Shown piece after piece: positions 25,322 to 34,508 of a stretch of DNA of 51,511 nucleotides. A program made the position numbers and the translations under genes. The first letter of the stretch is position 1, and every line of letters starts with the position of its first letter. The stretch is taken from contig CAITSG010000476.1 of assembly GCA_903894995.1 (NCBI GenBank), forward strand, positions 1 to 51,511. The letters run 5' to 3'. A model generated the notes under the pieces. The model ran no database searches. It worked only from the letters and a program-made list of their open reading frames with translations, and had not been told where the DNA came from. Source of the stretch: an uncultured Burkholderiales bacterium (GTDB taxonomy: Bacteria > Pseudomonadota > Gammaproteobacteria > Burkholderiales > Burkholderiaceae_C).

Positions 25322-26764
25322 ATGACGGTGGATGTTTTGGTGATTGGCGGCGGTAACGCGGCCTTGTGCGCAGCGCTTATGGCCCGCGAGGCGGGGGCCA
25401 GCGTGATGCTGCTGGAGTCGGCGCCGCGCGAGTGGCGCGGCGGCAATTCGGGCCACACCCGCAACTTGCGTTGCATGCACGATGCGCCGCAAGACGTGCT
25501 GGTTGACGCCTATTCGGAAGAAGAGTTCTGGCAAGACCTGCTCAAAGTCACGGGTGGTTTGACCAACGAGCATTTGGCGCGCTTGGCGATTCGCCATTCG
25601 GCCACTTGCAGGCCTTGGATGGTCAAGCATGGCGTGCGTTTTCAGCCTTCGCTGTCCGGTGCATTGCACACGGCGCGCACCAACGCTTTTTTCATGGGTG
25701 GAGGCAAGGCGCTGGTCAATGCTTTCTACCGCAGCGCCGAAAAGCTGGGCGTGCAGATCCACTACAACGCCGAAGTGGACACCGTCGAATTGGACGAGGG
25801 TCGTTTTGTCGCCGCGTCGGTCATGCACAAACTGGCCGATGGCAGCGTGCGGCGGGAACGCATTGAGGCCCGCACCTGCGTGTTGGCTGCAGGAGGCTTT
25901 GAGTCCAACCGCGAGTGGCTGCGCGAAGCTTGGGGCCAAAACGAGCGCGGCGAATACCCGGCCGACCGGTTTTTGATCCGCGGCACGCGCTTTAACCAGG
26001 GTGTCTTGCTCAAACACATGCTTGAGCAGGGCGCTGACCGCATTGGCGACCCGACGCAGGCGCACATGGTGGCCATTGACGCCCGTGCGCCCTTGTACGA
26101 CGGCGGCATTTGCACCCGCATTGACTGTGTGTCTTTGGGCGTGGTGGTCAACCGCGAAGCCCGGCGCTTTTACGACGAAGGCGAAGATTTTTGGCCGAAG
26201 CGCTACGCGATCTGGGGCCGTTTGGTGGCGCAGCAGCCGGGGCAGGTGGCGTATTCCATCATCGATGTCAAGGCGGTAGGCCGCTTCATGCCGCCTGTGT
26301 TTGAAGGCACCAAGGCCGACAGCCTGCCAGAGTTGGCCCGTAAATTAGGCCTGGATGAAGTGACCTTCATGCAAACCCTGAACGACTACAACGCGGCCTG
26401 CCGCGAAGGCAAGTTTGACCACACGGCGCTGGACGATTGCCACACCGAGGGCGTGAGCCCCGCCAAAACCCATTGGGCAAGGCCTCTGGACACCGCCCCT
26501 TATTACGCCTATGCCGTGCGGCCTGGCGTGACTTTCACCTATTTGGGATTAAAAACCGATGACACCACCGCTGTGCGATTCAACGACCAGCCCAGCCCCA
26601 ACTTGTTTGTGGCGGGCGAAATGATGGCGGGCAATGTGCTGGGCAAGGGCTACACCGCCGGGGTGGGCATGACGATTGGCACGGCCTTTGGCCGCATCGC
26701 GGGTGAACAGGCGGCCAAAGCCGTCCAAGCGCAAAAACAAGGAGCTACTCATGCAAACGCTTGA
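25322..26764 (+). CDS. tcuA: FAD-dependent tricarballylate dehydrogenase TcuA
   Basis: 480-residue flavoprotein of the fumarate reductase/succinate dehydrogenase flavoprotein family. The N-terminus [30 protein letters not shown] is the FAD Rossmann motif; [24 protein letters not shown] and the C-terminal [39 protein letters not shown] match TcuA. In Salmonella TcuA oxidises tricarballylate to cis-aconitate and TcuB reoxidises the flavin. The start [10 protein letters not shown] is chosen by similarity. It overlaps tcuB by 14 bases, indicating translational coupling. The true substrate could be another tricarboxylate-like acid. Confidence 0.9.
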   Translation: MTVDVLVIGGGNAALCAALMAREAGASVMLLESAPREWRGGNSGHTRNLRCMHDAPQDVLVDAYSEEEFWQDLLKVTGGLTNEHLARLAIRHSATCRPWMVKHGVRFQPSLSGALHTARTNAFFMGGGKALVNAFYRSAEKLGVQIHYNAEVDTVELDEGRFVAASVMHKLADGSVRRERIEARTCVLAAGGFESNREWLREAWGQNERGEYPADRFLIRGTRFNQGVLLKHMLEQGADRIGDPTQAHMVAIDARAPLYDGGICTRIDCVSLGVVVNREARRFYDEGEDFWPKRYAIWGRLVAQQPGQVAYSIIDVKAVGRFMPPVFEGTKADSLPELARKLGLDEVTFMQTLNDYNAACREGKFDHTALDDCHTEGVSPAKTHWARPLDTAPYYAYAVRPGVTFTYLGLKTDDTTAVRFNDQPSPNLFVAGEMMAGNVLGKGYTAGVGMTIGTAFGRIAGEQAAKAVQAQKQGATHANA

Positions 26765-27917
26765 AGCCCTGACCCAAGATGCCCGAGCGTTGGCGCGTGG
26801 CGAGATGACGGCACCCGAAGCCGAAGTGGCACGCCAAATGCAAATTTGCAATGGCTGCCGTTATTGCGAAGGTTTTTGTGCGGTGTTCCCGGCCATGACC
26901 CGTCGGCTGGAGTTTGGCAAAGCCGACATTCATTACATGGCCAACCTGTGCCACAACTGTGGCGCGTGTTTGCACGCTTGCCAATACGCGCCGCCGCACG
27001 ACTTTGCCATCAACGTGCCCAAGGCCATGGCTCAGGTGCGGGGGCAGACCTATGCCGACTACGCTTGGCCGCCCGCATTGGGCAGTTTGTACCAACGCAA
27101 CGGCCTGACTTTGTCGGTGGCCTTGGCGTTTGGATTGGCCTTGTTTTTGGCGTTGGCCATGTTGCGCCAAGGCACGCTGTGGGGAGCGCCCGTGGACGGC
27201 GGTTTCTATGCGGTATTCCCCCATAACCTTATGGTCAGTTTGTTTGCGCCCATCTTCTTGTTTGCCGTGCTGGCGCTGGCAATGGGGGTGATGCGCTTTT
27301 GGCGCGATGTGACGCCCGCCACCAGCGGGGCCGGTTTGACCACACCCGCTGCGGCCGAGGCCACAAATGCCGCTTTGCGCCTGAAGTACCTGGACGGTGG
27401 ACACGGCGAGGGCTGCCACAACGAAGACGACGCCTGGACGCACGCCCGCAAGCGCTACCACCACTTGACCTTTTACGGCTTCATGTTGTGCTTTGCTGCC
27501 ACCAGCGTGGCCACGCTGTACCACTATGTGCTGGACTGGCCTGCGCCTTACGATTTGACAAGCCTGCCCAAGCTGTTGGGCGTGATCGGTGGCGTGAGTT
27601 TGACAGTCGGCACAGCTGGTTTGTGGCGTTTGAACCTGCGCCGCCACCCGGATCACGGCGACGCCGCCCAAAAACCCATGGACCGCGGCTTCATTGCCTT
27701 GCTGTTCTTGGTCAGCGTGACCGGTTTGCTCTTGTGGCTGGTGGGCCAAACGGCGGCCATGCCCTTGATGTTGGCCGTGCACCTGGGTGCGGTGATGGCC
27801 TTGTTCCTGACCTTGCCCTACGGCAAGTTTGCGCACGGCATTTTCCGAACGGCAGCTTTGTTGCGCTTTGCCGTCGAAAAGCGCCAACCCAACCAATTGG
27901 GTCTGGGCGGGGAATAA
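26751..27917 (+). CDS. tcuB: Tricarballylate utilisation 4Fe-4S membrane protein TcuB
   Basis: 388 residues. Two 4Fe-4S clusters are formed by [11 protein letters not shown] (about residues 29-39) and [11 protein letters not shown] (about 65-75). About six membrane helices follow, with several histidines that may bind haem. TcuB takes electrons from the reduced FAD of TcuA and passes them to the quinone pool. AAGGAG lies ahead of the ATG inside the end of tcuA. The usual third gene tcuC (an MFS tricarballylate carrier) does not follow; the next gene is mnmA on the other strand, one base away. Confidence 0.9.
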   Translation: MQTLEALTQDARALARGEMTAPEAEVARQMQICNGCRYCEGFCAVFPAMTRRLEFGKADIHYMANLCHNCGACLHACQYAPPHDFAINVPKAMAQVRGQTYADYAWPPALGSLYQRNGLTLSVALAFGLALFLALAMLRQGTLWGAPVDGGFYAVFPHNLMVSLFAPIFLFAVLALAMGVMRFWRDVTPATSGAGLTTPAAAEATNAALRLKYLDGGHGEGCHNEDDAWTHARKRYHHLTFYGFMLCFAATSVATLYHYVLDWPAPYDLTSLPKLLGVIGGVSLTVGTAGLWRLNLRRHPDHGDAAQKPMDRGFIALLFLVSVTGLLLWLVGQTAAMPLMLAVHLGAVMALFLTLPYGKFAHGIFRTAALLRFAVEKRQPNQLGLGGE

Positions 27918-27918
27918 G

Positions 27919-29091
27919 TCAGTCCGTTTTGGAGGGGCAGGCGCTGGCCGACTGGATCACGCCGCCACCCAAACACACTTCACCATCGTAAAGCACCGCG
28001 CTTTGGCCGGGCGTGACAGCCCATTGAGGATCGCTGAACGAGAGCTCAAAGCCCGCTGACCCATCGGGCATGCTCAGCGCTTGGAGGTCACATGGCGCAT
28101 CAGTTTGACGGTAGCGGGTTTTGGCGGCATAGCTGCTCGGTGTGGGGTCGGTGCCTGCGCACCAGCTCACGTCGGTGGCTTGCAATTGGGGCGACAGCAA
28201 CCAAGGATGGTCATGGCCTTGCACCACCCACAAGGTGTTGTTGGGGATGTCTTTGCGGGCCACAAACCAAGGGGTGTGCTCCCCCGCGCCCCGCAATCCG
28301 CGTGCTTGTAAGGCTTTCATGTCCGCGCCTTTGGCTTTGATGCCGCCAATGCCCAGGCCCTGGCGCTGACCCAAGGTGTAAAAGCTCAGGCCCACATGTT
28401 GGCCAATGGTGCGCCCTGATGGGTCTTTGATCGGACCGGGTTCTTTGCTGATGTAGCGGTTCAAAAACTCGCGAAAAGGCCGCTCGCCGATGAAGCAGAT
28501 GCCGGTCGAGTCTTTTTTCCGGGCGTTGGGCAGGCCGATCTCTTCGGCAATGCGGCGCACCTCGGTCTTGTGCAGCTCACCGACCGGGAACAGGGTTTTG
28601 GACAGCTGTGCCTGGTTCAGGCGGTGCAAAAAGTAGCTTTGGTCTTTGCTGGGGTCCAGGCCCTTGAGCAGCTCGTGGCGGCCCGTCGCGGCATTCAGCC
28701 GAACTCGGGCGTAATGGCCGGTGGCGATTTTTTCGGCCCCCAAGCGCATGGCGTGGTCCAGAAACGACTTGAACTTGATCTCGGCGTTGCACAGGATGTC
28801 GGGGTTGGGCGTGCGCCCGGCTTGGTATTCGCGCACAAACTCGGAAAAAACGCGGTCTTTGTAATCGGCCGCAAAATTGACATGTTCAATCTCGATGCCC
28901 AGCACGTCGGCCACAGCCGCGGCGTCGACGAAGTCAACGTTCGATGAGCAATATTCGCTGTCGTCGTCGTCTTCCCAGTTTTTCATGAAGATGCCGATCA
29001 CCTCATAGCCTTGTTGCTTGAGCAGGTGAGCGGTGACAGCGGAATCGACGCCGCCGGACAAACCGACGACCACACGGTTGGGATGGGACAT
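27919..29091 (-). CDS. mnmA: tRNA 2-thiouridine(34) synthase MnmA
   Basis: Thiolates U34 of the Lys, Glu and Gln tRNAs, using sulfur passed by the Tus relay and ATP. 390 residues with the PP-loop [10 protein letters not shown] (residues 9-18), the first catalytic Cys in [13 protein letters not shown], the second in [13 protein letters not shown], and [17 protein letters not shown] in between; the C-terminal beta-barrels follow. It ends [10 protein letters not shown]. Convergent with tcuB and divergent from the lytic transglycosylase gene. In E. coli it is linked to the Nudix gene nudJ; here a NudJ-like gene lies about 4.7 kb away beyond the acetylation operon. Confidence 0.96.
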   Translation of the reverse strand: MSHPNRVVVGLSGGVDSAVTAHLLKQQGYEVIGIFMKNWEDDDDSEYCSSNVDFVDAAAVADVLGIEIEHVNFAADYKDRVFSEFVREYQAGRTPNPDILCNAEIKFKSFLDHAMRLGAEKIATGHYARVRLNAATGRHELLKGLDPSKDQSYFLHRLNQAQLSKTLFPVGELHKTEVRRIAEEIGLPNARKKDSTGICFIGERPFREFLNRYISKEPGPIKDPSGRTIGQHVGLSFYTLGQRQGLGIGGIKAKGADMKALQARGLRGAGEHTPWFVARKDIPNNTLWVVQGHDHPWLLSPQLQATDVSWCAGTDPTPSSYAAKTRYRQTDAPCDLQALSMPDGSAGFELSFSDPQWAVTPGQSAVLYDGEVCLGGGVIQSASACPSKTD

Positions 29092-29173
29092 GAGGTGATT
29101 ATCCCGTGAGCGGTCAAGGTCGGACTAAAGACATGGCCCACAAATTTATAATAGAGGGCTGGTCTTTATTCTG

Positions 29174-29902
29174 ATGCCCCTCCACTGCACTTGGTGCCCC
29201 CCCATTCGAACGGTCTTGCGCGACATTGCGCAGGGCTTGTTCCTTGTCACTCACAGTGGTTTGGCCATGGTGGGCTTGAGTGCGACTGCGGTGGTGTTGG
29301 CGCTGTGGTGGCATCCTCAGGGCTTGCACATGGCCGAGGAAGCCTTGTTCAATTGGCTGCGTGATCGCCAAGTGCTGATTTCCTGGTTGCCACAAAACAC
29401 GGCTGATCGTGCCACGGCGGTTGATCTGAAAGACCTGCCACGCCCGCAAGCGGCCGTGGCCACTTGGCTGGGTCAGAAATACAAAATTGCGCCCGAGCCC
29501 TTGGCGGCATTGGTGGCCGAGGCCCATGTCTTGGCCAAACGGTACAAGTTAGCCCCCCATTTGATCTTGGCGGTCATGGCCATCGAGTCCAACTTCCATC
29601 CTTATGTACAAAGCCATGCCGGGGCCCAAGGCCTGATGCAGGTGATGACCGCGATTCACGTCAAGCGCTATGAAGCCTATGGGGGCAAATTGGCCGCTTT
29701 CGACCCGATCACGAATTTGCGCGTGGGCGTGGCTGTTCTTTACGATTCGATCAAACTCAAGGGCGGTTCTCTGGAGGATGGTTTGCTCTTTTATTTGGGG
29801 GGCGACGCTGTCACTGATGATGGTGGTTACGTGGCCAAAGTCCTGGCCGAGCAGGCCCGCCTTGACCAAGTGGCTGCAGGTGTGAACGTGCCCCTTCAAT
29901 GA
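29174..29902 (+). CDS. Lytic transglycosylase, membrane-anchored SLT domain
   Basis: 242 residues. One membrane segment near residues 28-47 should anchor the protein in the inner membrane with its SLT domain in the periplasm. The catalytic motif is AVMAIESNFHPYVQSHAGAQGLMQVM, with Glu138 as the acid/base, followed by the family segments DPITNLRVGVAVLYD and YLGGD. It cleaves between MurNAc and GlcNAc and releases 1,6-anhydroMurNAc, a reaction blocked when the MurNAc C6 hydroxyl is acetylated. It heads an operon with acetylation and deacetylation genes. A TATAAT lies about 22 bases before the ATG, without a clear -35 box. Confidence 0.87.
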   Translation: MPLHCTWCPPIRTVLRDIAQGLFLVTHSGLAMVGLSATAVVLALWWHPQGLHMAEEALFNWLRDRQVLISWLPQNTADRATAVDLKDLPRPQAAVATWLGQKYKIAPEPLAALVAEAHVLAKRYKLAPHLILAVMAIESNFHPYVQSHAGAQGLMQVMTAIHVKRYEAYGGKLAAFDPITNLRVGVAVLYDSIKLKGGSLEDGLLFYLGGDAVTDDGGYVAKVLAEQARLDQVAAGVNVPLQ

Positions 29903-29912
29903 GCTTGAGTCC

Positions 29913-31325
29913 ATGAGTTTTGTTTCGCCGGAATTCGGACTTTTTTGCCTGCTGTTTTTGCCCGCTTATTGGGCATTGGCCAGCAGGCCAGGCTGGCAGC
30001 GGGGTTTGCTCATTCTGACGGGCTACGGTCTGTACGCCACTTGGGTGCCCAAGTTTGCAGTTGTTTTACTCGTTTACAGCACCGCCATGTGGGCATTGGG
30101 GCGGCGCATGCAAAGCGTGCCGGACAGTCGTCGCCCTTTATGGCTGGGTTTGTGGCTGGCGGGCTCTTTTTTGTTGTCGCTCAAATACTATGAATTTGTG
30201 CGCGAGACCTTCCAGAAAATGTTGCAGGGCATGGGTTTTGATGCCTTGTTGCCTGTGCTGGATGTGGTGACCCCTGTGGGGGTGTCTTTTTTCACCTTCC
30301 AGGCGGTGACCTATTTGGTCATGGTCGGGCGGCAGCCGGGTTTGGCGCGTTCTTGGGCAGATGTGCTGCTGTTTTTGAGTTTTTGGCCCACTTTGTTTGC
30401 GGGCCCTATTTTGCGGGCCGAGCATTTTTTTGCCCAACTCGATGAGCGCGATCCGCAACTTCGCGTGGGCCTTCCCAAACAATCCTGGCTGGCGCTTTAC
30501 CTCATCGTTTTGGGTTTGGTGCAAAAAGTGGTCCTGGCCTCGAGCTTGTCGGCCCAATGGGTTGACCCGGTGTACAAATTTCCTGAACAATTCAGCAGCC
30601 TGGCTTTGATGGCCGCCATGCTGGCTTACAGCTTGCAGATTTTTCTGGATTTTGCAGGCTACACCTCGATCGTGACCGGCTTGGCCTTGTTGTTGGGTTT
30701 CACTTTGCCCGTGAATTTTCGGCAGCCCTATTTGGCACGCAATCTTTCAGACTTCTGGTCACGCTGGCATGTGTCTTTGTCCAGCTTTATCCGCGACTAC
30801 ATTTACATTCCCTTGGGCGGCAATCGCCGGGGCTTTGCGCGCACCCAGCTCAATGTGCTGCTGGGCATGCTCATCAGTGGCTTGTGGCATGGGGCCAACT
30901 GGACCTTTGTGGTGTGGGGCTTGTTGCACGGCTTAGGGGTCATTGTGGTGAACGGGGCACAGCGCTTGGGCATGCCTTTATGGCCTCGTTGGGCTGCACA
31001 AATGATGACTTTTGTGTTTGTCAGTGTGGCTTGGGTCTTTTTCAGGGCTGATTCGGTGTCTCATGCCTTGCAAATGCTGCTGGGTTTGTTTGTCAACCCC
31101 AAAGGCTTTTGGGCCGACGACATTCCGCAGGCCTGGGGCTTGGTGTTGATCGCGTTGTGTATAGGGGGACTTAGCCCGTGGGCCGCTGATTTGCAACGCA
31201 AAGCAACCGTTTACTTGGAGCGCTTGAGCCCTCGTTGGGGTGTGATGGTGTTGACCATTTTGCTTTGCGCGGTGCTGTTTTATGGTCCCGAAGGGGTGCC
31301 CAATTTCATTTATTACCGGTTTTGA
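29913..31325 (+). CDS. patA: MBOAT acyltransferase, probable peptidoglycan O-acetyltransferase PatA
   Basis: 470-residue membrane-bound O-acyltransferase with about eleven membrane segments, in the AlgI/PatA/DltB group. NLSDFWSRWHVSLSSFIRDYIYIPLGGNR is the conserved MBOAT core, and LWHGANWTF carries the catalytic His. Such proteins move acetyl groups from acetyl-CoA across the inner membrane to an extracytoplasmic partner. It begins ten bases after the lytic transglycosylase and its stop abuts the PatB-like gene by one base. The PatB-like and Ape1-like neighbours make peptidoglycan the most likely acceptor; alginate or another polysaccharide is possible, but no alginate genes are nearby. Confidence 0.82.
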   Translation: MSFVSPEFGLFCLLFLPAYWALASRPGWQRGLLILTGYGLYATWVPKFAVVLLVYSTAMWALGRRMQSVPDSRRPLWLGLWLAGSFLLSLKYYEFVRETFQKMLQGMGFDALLPVLDVVTPVGVSFFTFQAVTYLVMVGRQPGLARSWADVLLFLSFWPTLFAGPILRAEHFFAQLDERDPQLRVGLPKQSWLALYLIVLGLVQKVVLASSLSAQWVDPVYKFPEQFSSLALMAAMLAYSLQIFLDFAGYTSIVTGLALLLGFTLPVNFRQPYLARNLSDFWSRWHVSLSSFIRDYIYIPLGGNRRGFARTQLNVLLGMLISGLWHGANWTFVVWGLLHGLGVIVVNGAQRLGMPLWPRWAAQMMTFVFVSVAWVFFRADSVSHALQMLLGLFVNPKGFWADDIPQAWGLVLIALCIGGLSPWAADLQRKATVYLERLSPRWGVMVLTILLCAVLFYGPEGVPNFIYYRF

Positions 31326-31326
31326 G

Positions 31327-32319
31327 ATGGCCCATCGTTTGTCTGCACGTCAATTGAGCTGGATGCTTCCTGCGGTCGCTCTGATGGTGACCCTGTGCTG
31401 GCTCACCTCGCTTGAAAGGTATTTAGGCGTGAGGTACCACGTCAGCTTGGAAGCTGCGCTGCCTGAAGCCCTGTCGAACGCTTTGTTTACCCCGTCGCGA
31501 TGGTTGGATGACCGGGTGCGGGCTGGCGGTTCGCGGCCTTTGTTTCGCCTGGCGTGGCCATCCTCCAATGAAGAGCTTGAGCAAACACCTGTGGTGGTTC
31601 GGACTCCTCAACCGCCACAGTTACAAGACTTGCCCCCAGCTTTGCCCAAAGGGCAGTTCATGCCCAGTTTGGCGCAGCAAAAACTCAAACCTGGTGTGCA
31701 GCGCATTTTGCTGGCCGGAGATTCGATGATGCAAGGTGTGGCCCCCTTGCTGATGCGTGATCTGACACGTTTGCACCCCGATTGGGAAGTGCATGATCTG
31801 AGTCGTCAAAGTACCGGCTTGACTGTGCGGCGGTATTTCGACTGGCCTCAACGCATCGTGGAAGAAATGGATGCCAAGAGCTTGAGCTTGGTGGTGATTT
31901 TTTTGGGGCCCAATGACCCTTGGGACTTGGTGGTCGATGGGCAGCGCCATGGATTTCCATCACCGGGCTGGGCGCTGAACTATGCCTTGCGGGTGGACGA
32001 GGTGGTGGCTGCAGCGGTTGAGCGCCAAGTCCGGGTGATCTGGATGGGCTTGCCCTCCATGCGAGAGGGGCGGGTACGCGATGGCGCAGTGTTGCAAAAC
32101 CACATTTTTCATGCTCGCGCCCAAAATTGGGGCACTGATTACCTGGCCACCGAGCCTCTCATCGGCGTGTTGTCTGAGCCATTTCAGAAATTCAAACTGG
32201 GCGCAGACGGTCAGCCCGTGAACTTGCGAGCTGAAGACGGCATTCACATGACGCCCTCTGCCCTGCGCTTGGTCAAACAAGCCTTGCTTGAACACATTCA
32301 AAAGGCAGCGCAACCATGA
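31327..32319 (+). CDS. patB: SGNH (DUF459) protein, probable peptidoglycan O-acetyltransferase PatB
   Basis: 330 residues. An N-terminal signal anchor (about 12-28) is followed by an SGNH domain: LLAGDSMMQG (Ser133), FLGPNDPWD, and EDGIHMTP with Asp304 and His307 near the C-terminus. As I recall, the triad of Neisseria PatB is Ser133, Asp302 and His305, a striking match in position. PatB takes the acetyl group from the MBOAT protein PatA and places it on MurNAc C6. ATGA at its end overlaps the start of the next gene. Without context it would be annotated only as a DUF459/GDSL hydrolase. Confidence 0.8.
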   Translation: MAHRLSARQLSWMLPAVALMVTLCWLTSLERYLGVRYHVSLEAALPEALSNALFTPSRWLDDRVRAGGSRPLFRLAWPSSNEELEQTPVVVRTPQPPQLQDLPPALPKGQFMPSLAQQKLKPGVQRILLAGDSMMQGVAPLLMRDLTRLHPDWEVHDLSRQSTGLTVRRYFDWPQRIVEEMDAKSLSLVVIFLGPNDPWDLVVDGQRHGFPSPGWALNYALRVDEVVAAAVERQVRVIWMGLPSMREGRVRDGAVLQNHIFHARAQNWGTDYLATEPLIGVLSEPFQKFKLGADGQPVNLRAEDGIHMTPSALRLVKQALLEHIQKAAQP

Positions 32320-33758
32320 AAAAGTCTTGGGTTCCGGGCTTGTTGGCCCCTGTGGCCTTGTGTTTTTTCAGTGGCGTTTTGGTGGCCCAAACATTGCCCT
32401 CGGTGCGAGCCGATGTGCAGCAAACCATCTTGCCCGTCCAGACACGCCGTGGTGCGCCTGACTTGCAATGCAGTCAGCGGCCAACTGCACCTCGGGCCAA
32501 TACAACCCGTGAGGTGGACCCCCAAGAAGTACCCGATGACGTGGATGTTCAAACCCAGTTAAGGCAGTTTCAAGATGTTTTGCCCAACGCCCCATTGGCT
32601 GAGCTGCGCCCACAAAAACGCACTTTGTGGCAAGCCCAAGCGGGCCAACCATTGCGCGTGGGCATATGGGGCGACAGCCATCTGGCGGCTGCTTTTTGGA
32701 GCCAGGAATGGGCGCGTTTGTCTCAGTTGCCCCCCGACGCTGTGGGCAGCCGGTTCTTGCCAGCCAGCATGAACAGGCCTGGGGTGCGCTTGCCCTTGCG
32801 CAAAAGCTGTGTGGGAGCGGGGTGGCAATACGAGCCCGCGCATGCCATGCCTGCAGGCGCCAGTGAGCCCGGGCCGGGTTTGGTCAATATGTGGACGCAG
32901 GGCAAGGATGCCTGGATGTCGCTGGACGTTCGCAATGCCACGGCTCAAGCCGACAAGTCTCAGTTGCGCTTGTTGTATCAGCAAACCCGAGATCCGATCA
33001 GTTTGGCCATTCGCGTCGATGGAGGTGAGGAGCAACGCATCGATTTGCAGGGCCGCGAAGGCCCAGCTGTGCTGGATTTGGTGGGCGACGATGTGATGTC
33101 CACCCTTGAGTTGCGCGTGCTTGAAGGCCCGTTCAGGTTGAATGGCCTGGAATTGCCACTGCCCGTGGACATCCGTCTGCAACTCGATGTGTTTGGATAC
33201 CCGGGGGCCACTGTGGCCGGCTGGCGTCAGGTGCAAGCGACGGCGATGGCGCCTTGGTGGGGAGCCTCAACTTACGATGTGGTGGTGATGGCCTTTGGCA
33301 CCAATGAGGGCAATGTGCAGCCATTCGACGCAGCGGCCTACACCCAGAGCTTGCGTTCATCGGTGGCTGCTTGGCGGCAACTTTTTCCTCAGGCCACCTG
33401 CTTGCTGGTGGCACCAGGAGATCGGGGAATATTGGTTCGGCGGTCTCAAAAAAACCGGTCTGGTGCTGTTCATGGCACCAGACCCGTCCCTGCAAAATTA
33501 CCAGATTTTCTCAAATTTACCCGGGTTCACGCTGAAATTGGGCGCATTCAAAAGCAGGTGGCGCAAGCCCACGGGTGCCACTTTTGGAGCATGCTCAGCG
33601 CCATGGGCGGGGCTGGCGGTTCTTACCGATGGGCCCAACAAAACCCGGCTTGGATGGCCAAGGATTTGATCCATTTCACAGTGCCAGGCTACCAGCGCTT
33701 GGCGCAGTCCATGGCACAGGATTTGGGCTGGAATGCTTCTGTTTTTGCCCCTAAGTAG
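32316..33758 (+). CDS. ape1: SGNH esterase, probable O-acetylpeptidoglycan esterase Ape1
   Basis: 480 residues with a signal peptide (KKSWVPGLLAPVALCFFSGVLVAQ). The catalytic motifs are widely separated: GIWGDSH (Ser121), VMAFGTNEG near residue 330, and DLIHFTVPGY (Asp450, His453). Between the first two lies a roughly 150-residue beta-rich stretch, in the place where Neisseria Ape1 carries an inserted CBM35-like domain. Ape1 removes acetyl groups from peptidoglycan so lytic transglycosylases can act. Last gene of the operon, translationally coupled to the PatB-like gene. The assignment rests on motif spacing and context; another polysaccharide esterase is the alternative. Confidence 0.74.
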   Translation: MKKSWVPGLLAPVALCFFSGVLVAQTLPSVRADVQQTILPVQTRRGAPDLQCSQRPTAPRANTTREVDPQEVPDDVDVQTQLRQFQDVLPNAPLAELRPQKRTLWQAQAGQPLRVGIWGDSHLAAAFWSQEWARLSQLPPDAVGSRFLPASMNRPGVRLPLRKSCVGAGWQYEPAHAMPAGASEPGPGLVNMWTQGKDAWMSLDVRNATAQADKSQLRLLYQQTRDPISLAIRVDGGEEQRIDLQGREGPAVLDLVGDDVMSTLELRVLEGPFRLNGLELPLPVDIRLQLDVFGYPGATVAGWRQVQATAMAPWWGASTYDVVVMAFGTNEGNVQPFDAAAYTQSLRSSVAAWRQLFPQATCLLVAPGDRGILVRRSQKNRSGAVHGTRPVPAKLPDFLKFTRVHAEIGRIQKQVAQAHGCHFWSMLSAMGGAGGSYRWAQQNPAWMAKDLIHFTVPGYQRLAQSMAQDLGWNASVFAPK

Positions 33759-33798
33759 CGATCTGCCCAGCGGGACCGAGCCGTGTACATGAATGCAT

Positions 33799-34293
33799 TC
33801 AAGCCTTCAGATGCGGTAAATCCTTGACCGCAGGGTCGGTGTAAATGACCCCGAGTGGGTAACGCTGCCCGGCCAGATGGTCTTCAATGCATTGCAAAAC
33901 CAGAGGGCTTCTGTGACGGGATGCGCTCGCCCTGATTTCCTCGGGTGTCATCCAGAGGGTGCGCTCGATGCCTTCATCAAGTTGTCGACCCTTTTGCAAT
34001 TCACCCAATTCACCACAAAACGCCATTCGGACGTAGGTCACGTCCTCTGCCGTGGCAAGGCGTTGAAAACGGGACAGGTAAATACCCACTAAAGCTGTGG
34101 GGTTAAAAAGGTGCGCTGTCTCTTCCAAAGTCTCTCGGGCACAAGCCTCGGCAGGCGACTCCCCAGGGTCCAAATGCCCTGCGGGGTTGTTCAGGCGCAG
34201 GCCTTCTGGGGTGTGTTCTTCGATCAACAAGTAGCGGCCTTCTTTTTCAACGATGGCGGCGACGGTGACATTGGGTTTCCAGCGTGTATCCAT
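33799..34293 (-). CDS. Nudix hydrolase, NudJ-like
   Basis: 164-residue cytoplasmic pyrophosphohydrolase. The Nudix box is GHLDPGESPAEACARETLEETAH (split: GHLDPGE at 39-45 and RETLEETAH at 53-61), correct except that the final Gly of the consensus is Ala60. The opening KPNVTVAAIVEKEGRYLLIEE and the PAGHL phrase match NudJ, which hydrolyses thiamine-precursor and other nucleoside pyrophosphates. The start MDTRWKPNVT is chosen by similarity; the frame is open much further upstream but without family similarity. Divergent from pntA across 215 bases that hold no recognised element. Substrate not deducible. Confidence 0.88.
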   Translation of the reverse strand: MDTRWKPNVTVAAIVEKEGRYLLIEEHTPEGLRLNNPAGHLDPGESPAEACARETLEETAHLFNPTALVGIYLSRFQRLATAEDVTYVRMAFCGELGELQKGRQLDEGIERTLWMTPEEIRASASRHRSPLVLQCIEDHLAGQRYPLGVIYTDPAVKDLPHLKA

Positions 34294-34508
34294 CTGATGA
34301 ATTATCAAGGGTGGTGTGCCTGCATGGTCGCTGTCAGGTCTTTTTGGGAAAAGACGTGTCATTTTTGGATTTGGATCAACAGGGGTTGGTGTTGGATTGT
34401 TCAACTTGAAACAGGGGTTGAGTGCTTCAGGGCAGGGCAAAATCAGGTGGACATCGGTTAAGCTGGAATAATTGATTATTTTTTTGTGGATTGAGTGAGG
34501 AGACAAAC

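Noticed and set aside
24503-26065. 520-codon minus-strand frame opposite the SDR and tcuA
   Set aside because: Antisense to two well-supported enzymes; His/Gln/Arg-rich composition typical of shadows in high-GC DNA.
26745-27896. 383-codon minus-strand frame opposite tcuB
   Set aside because: Antisense of a gene with clear 4Fe-4S motifs; no domain.
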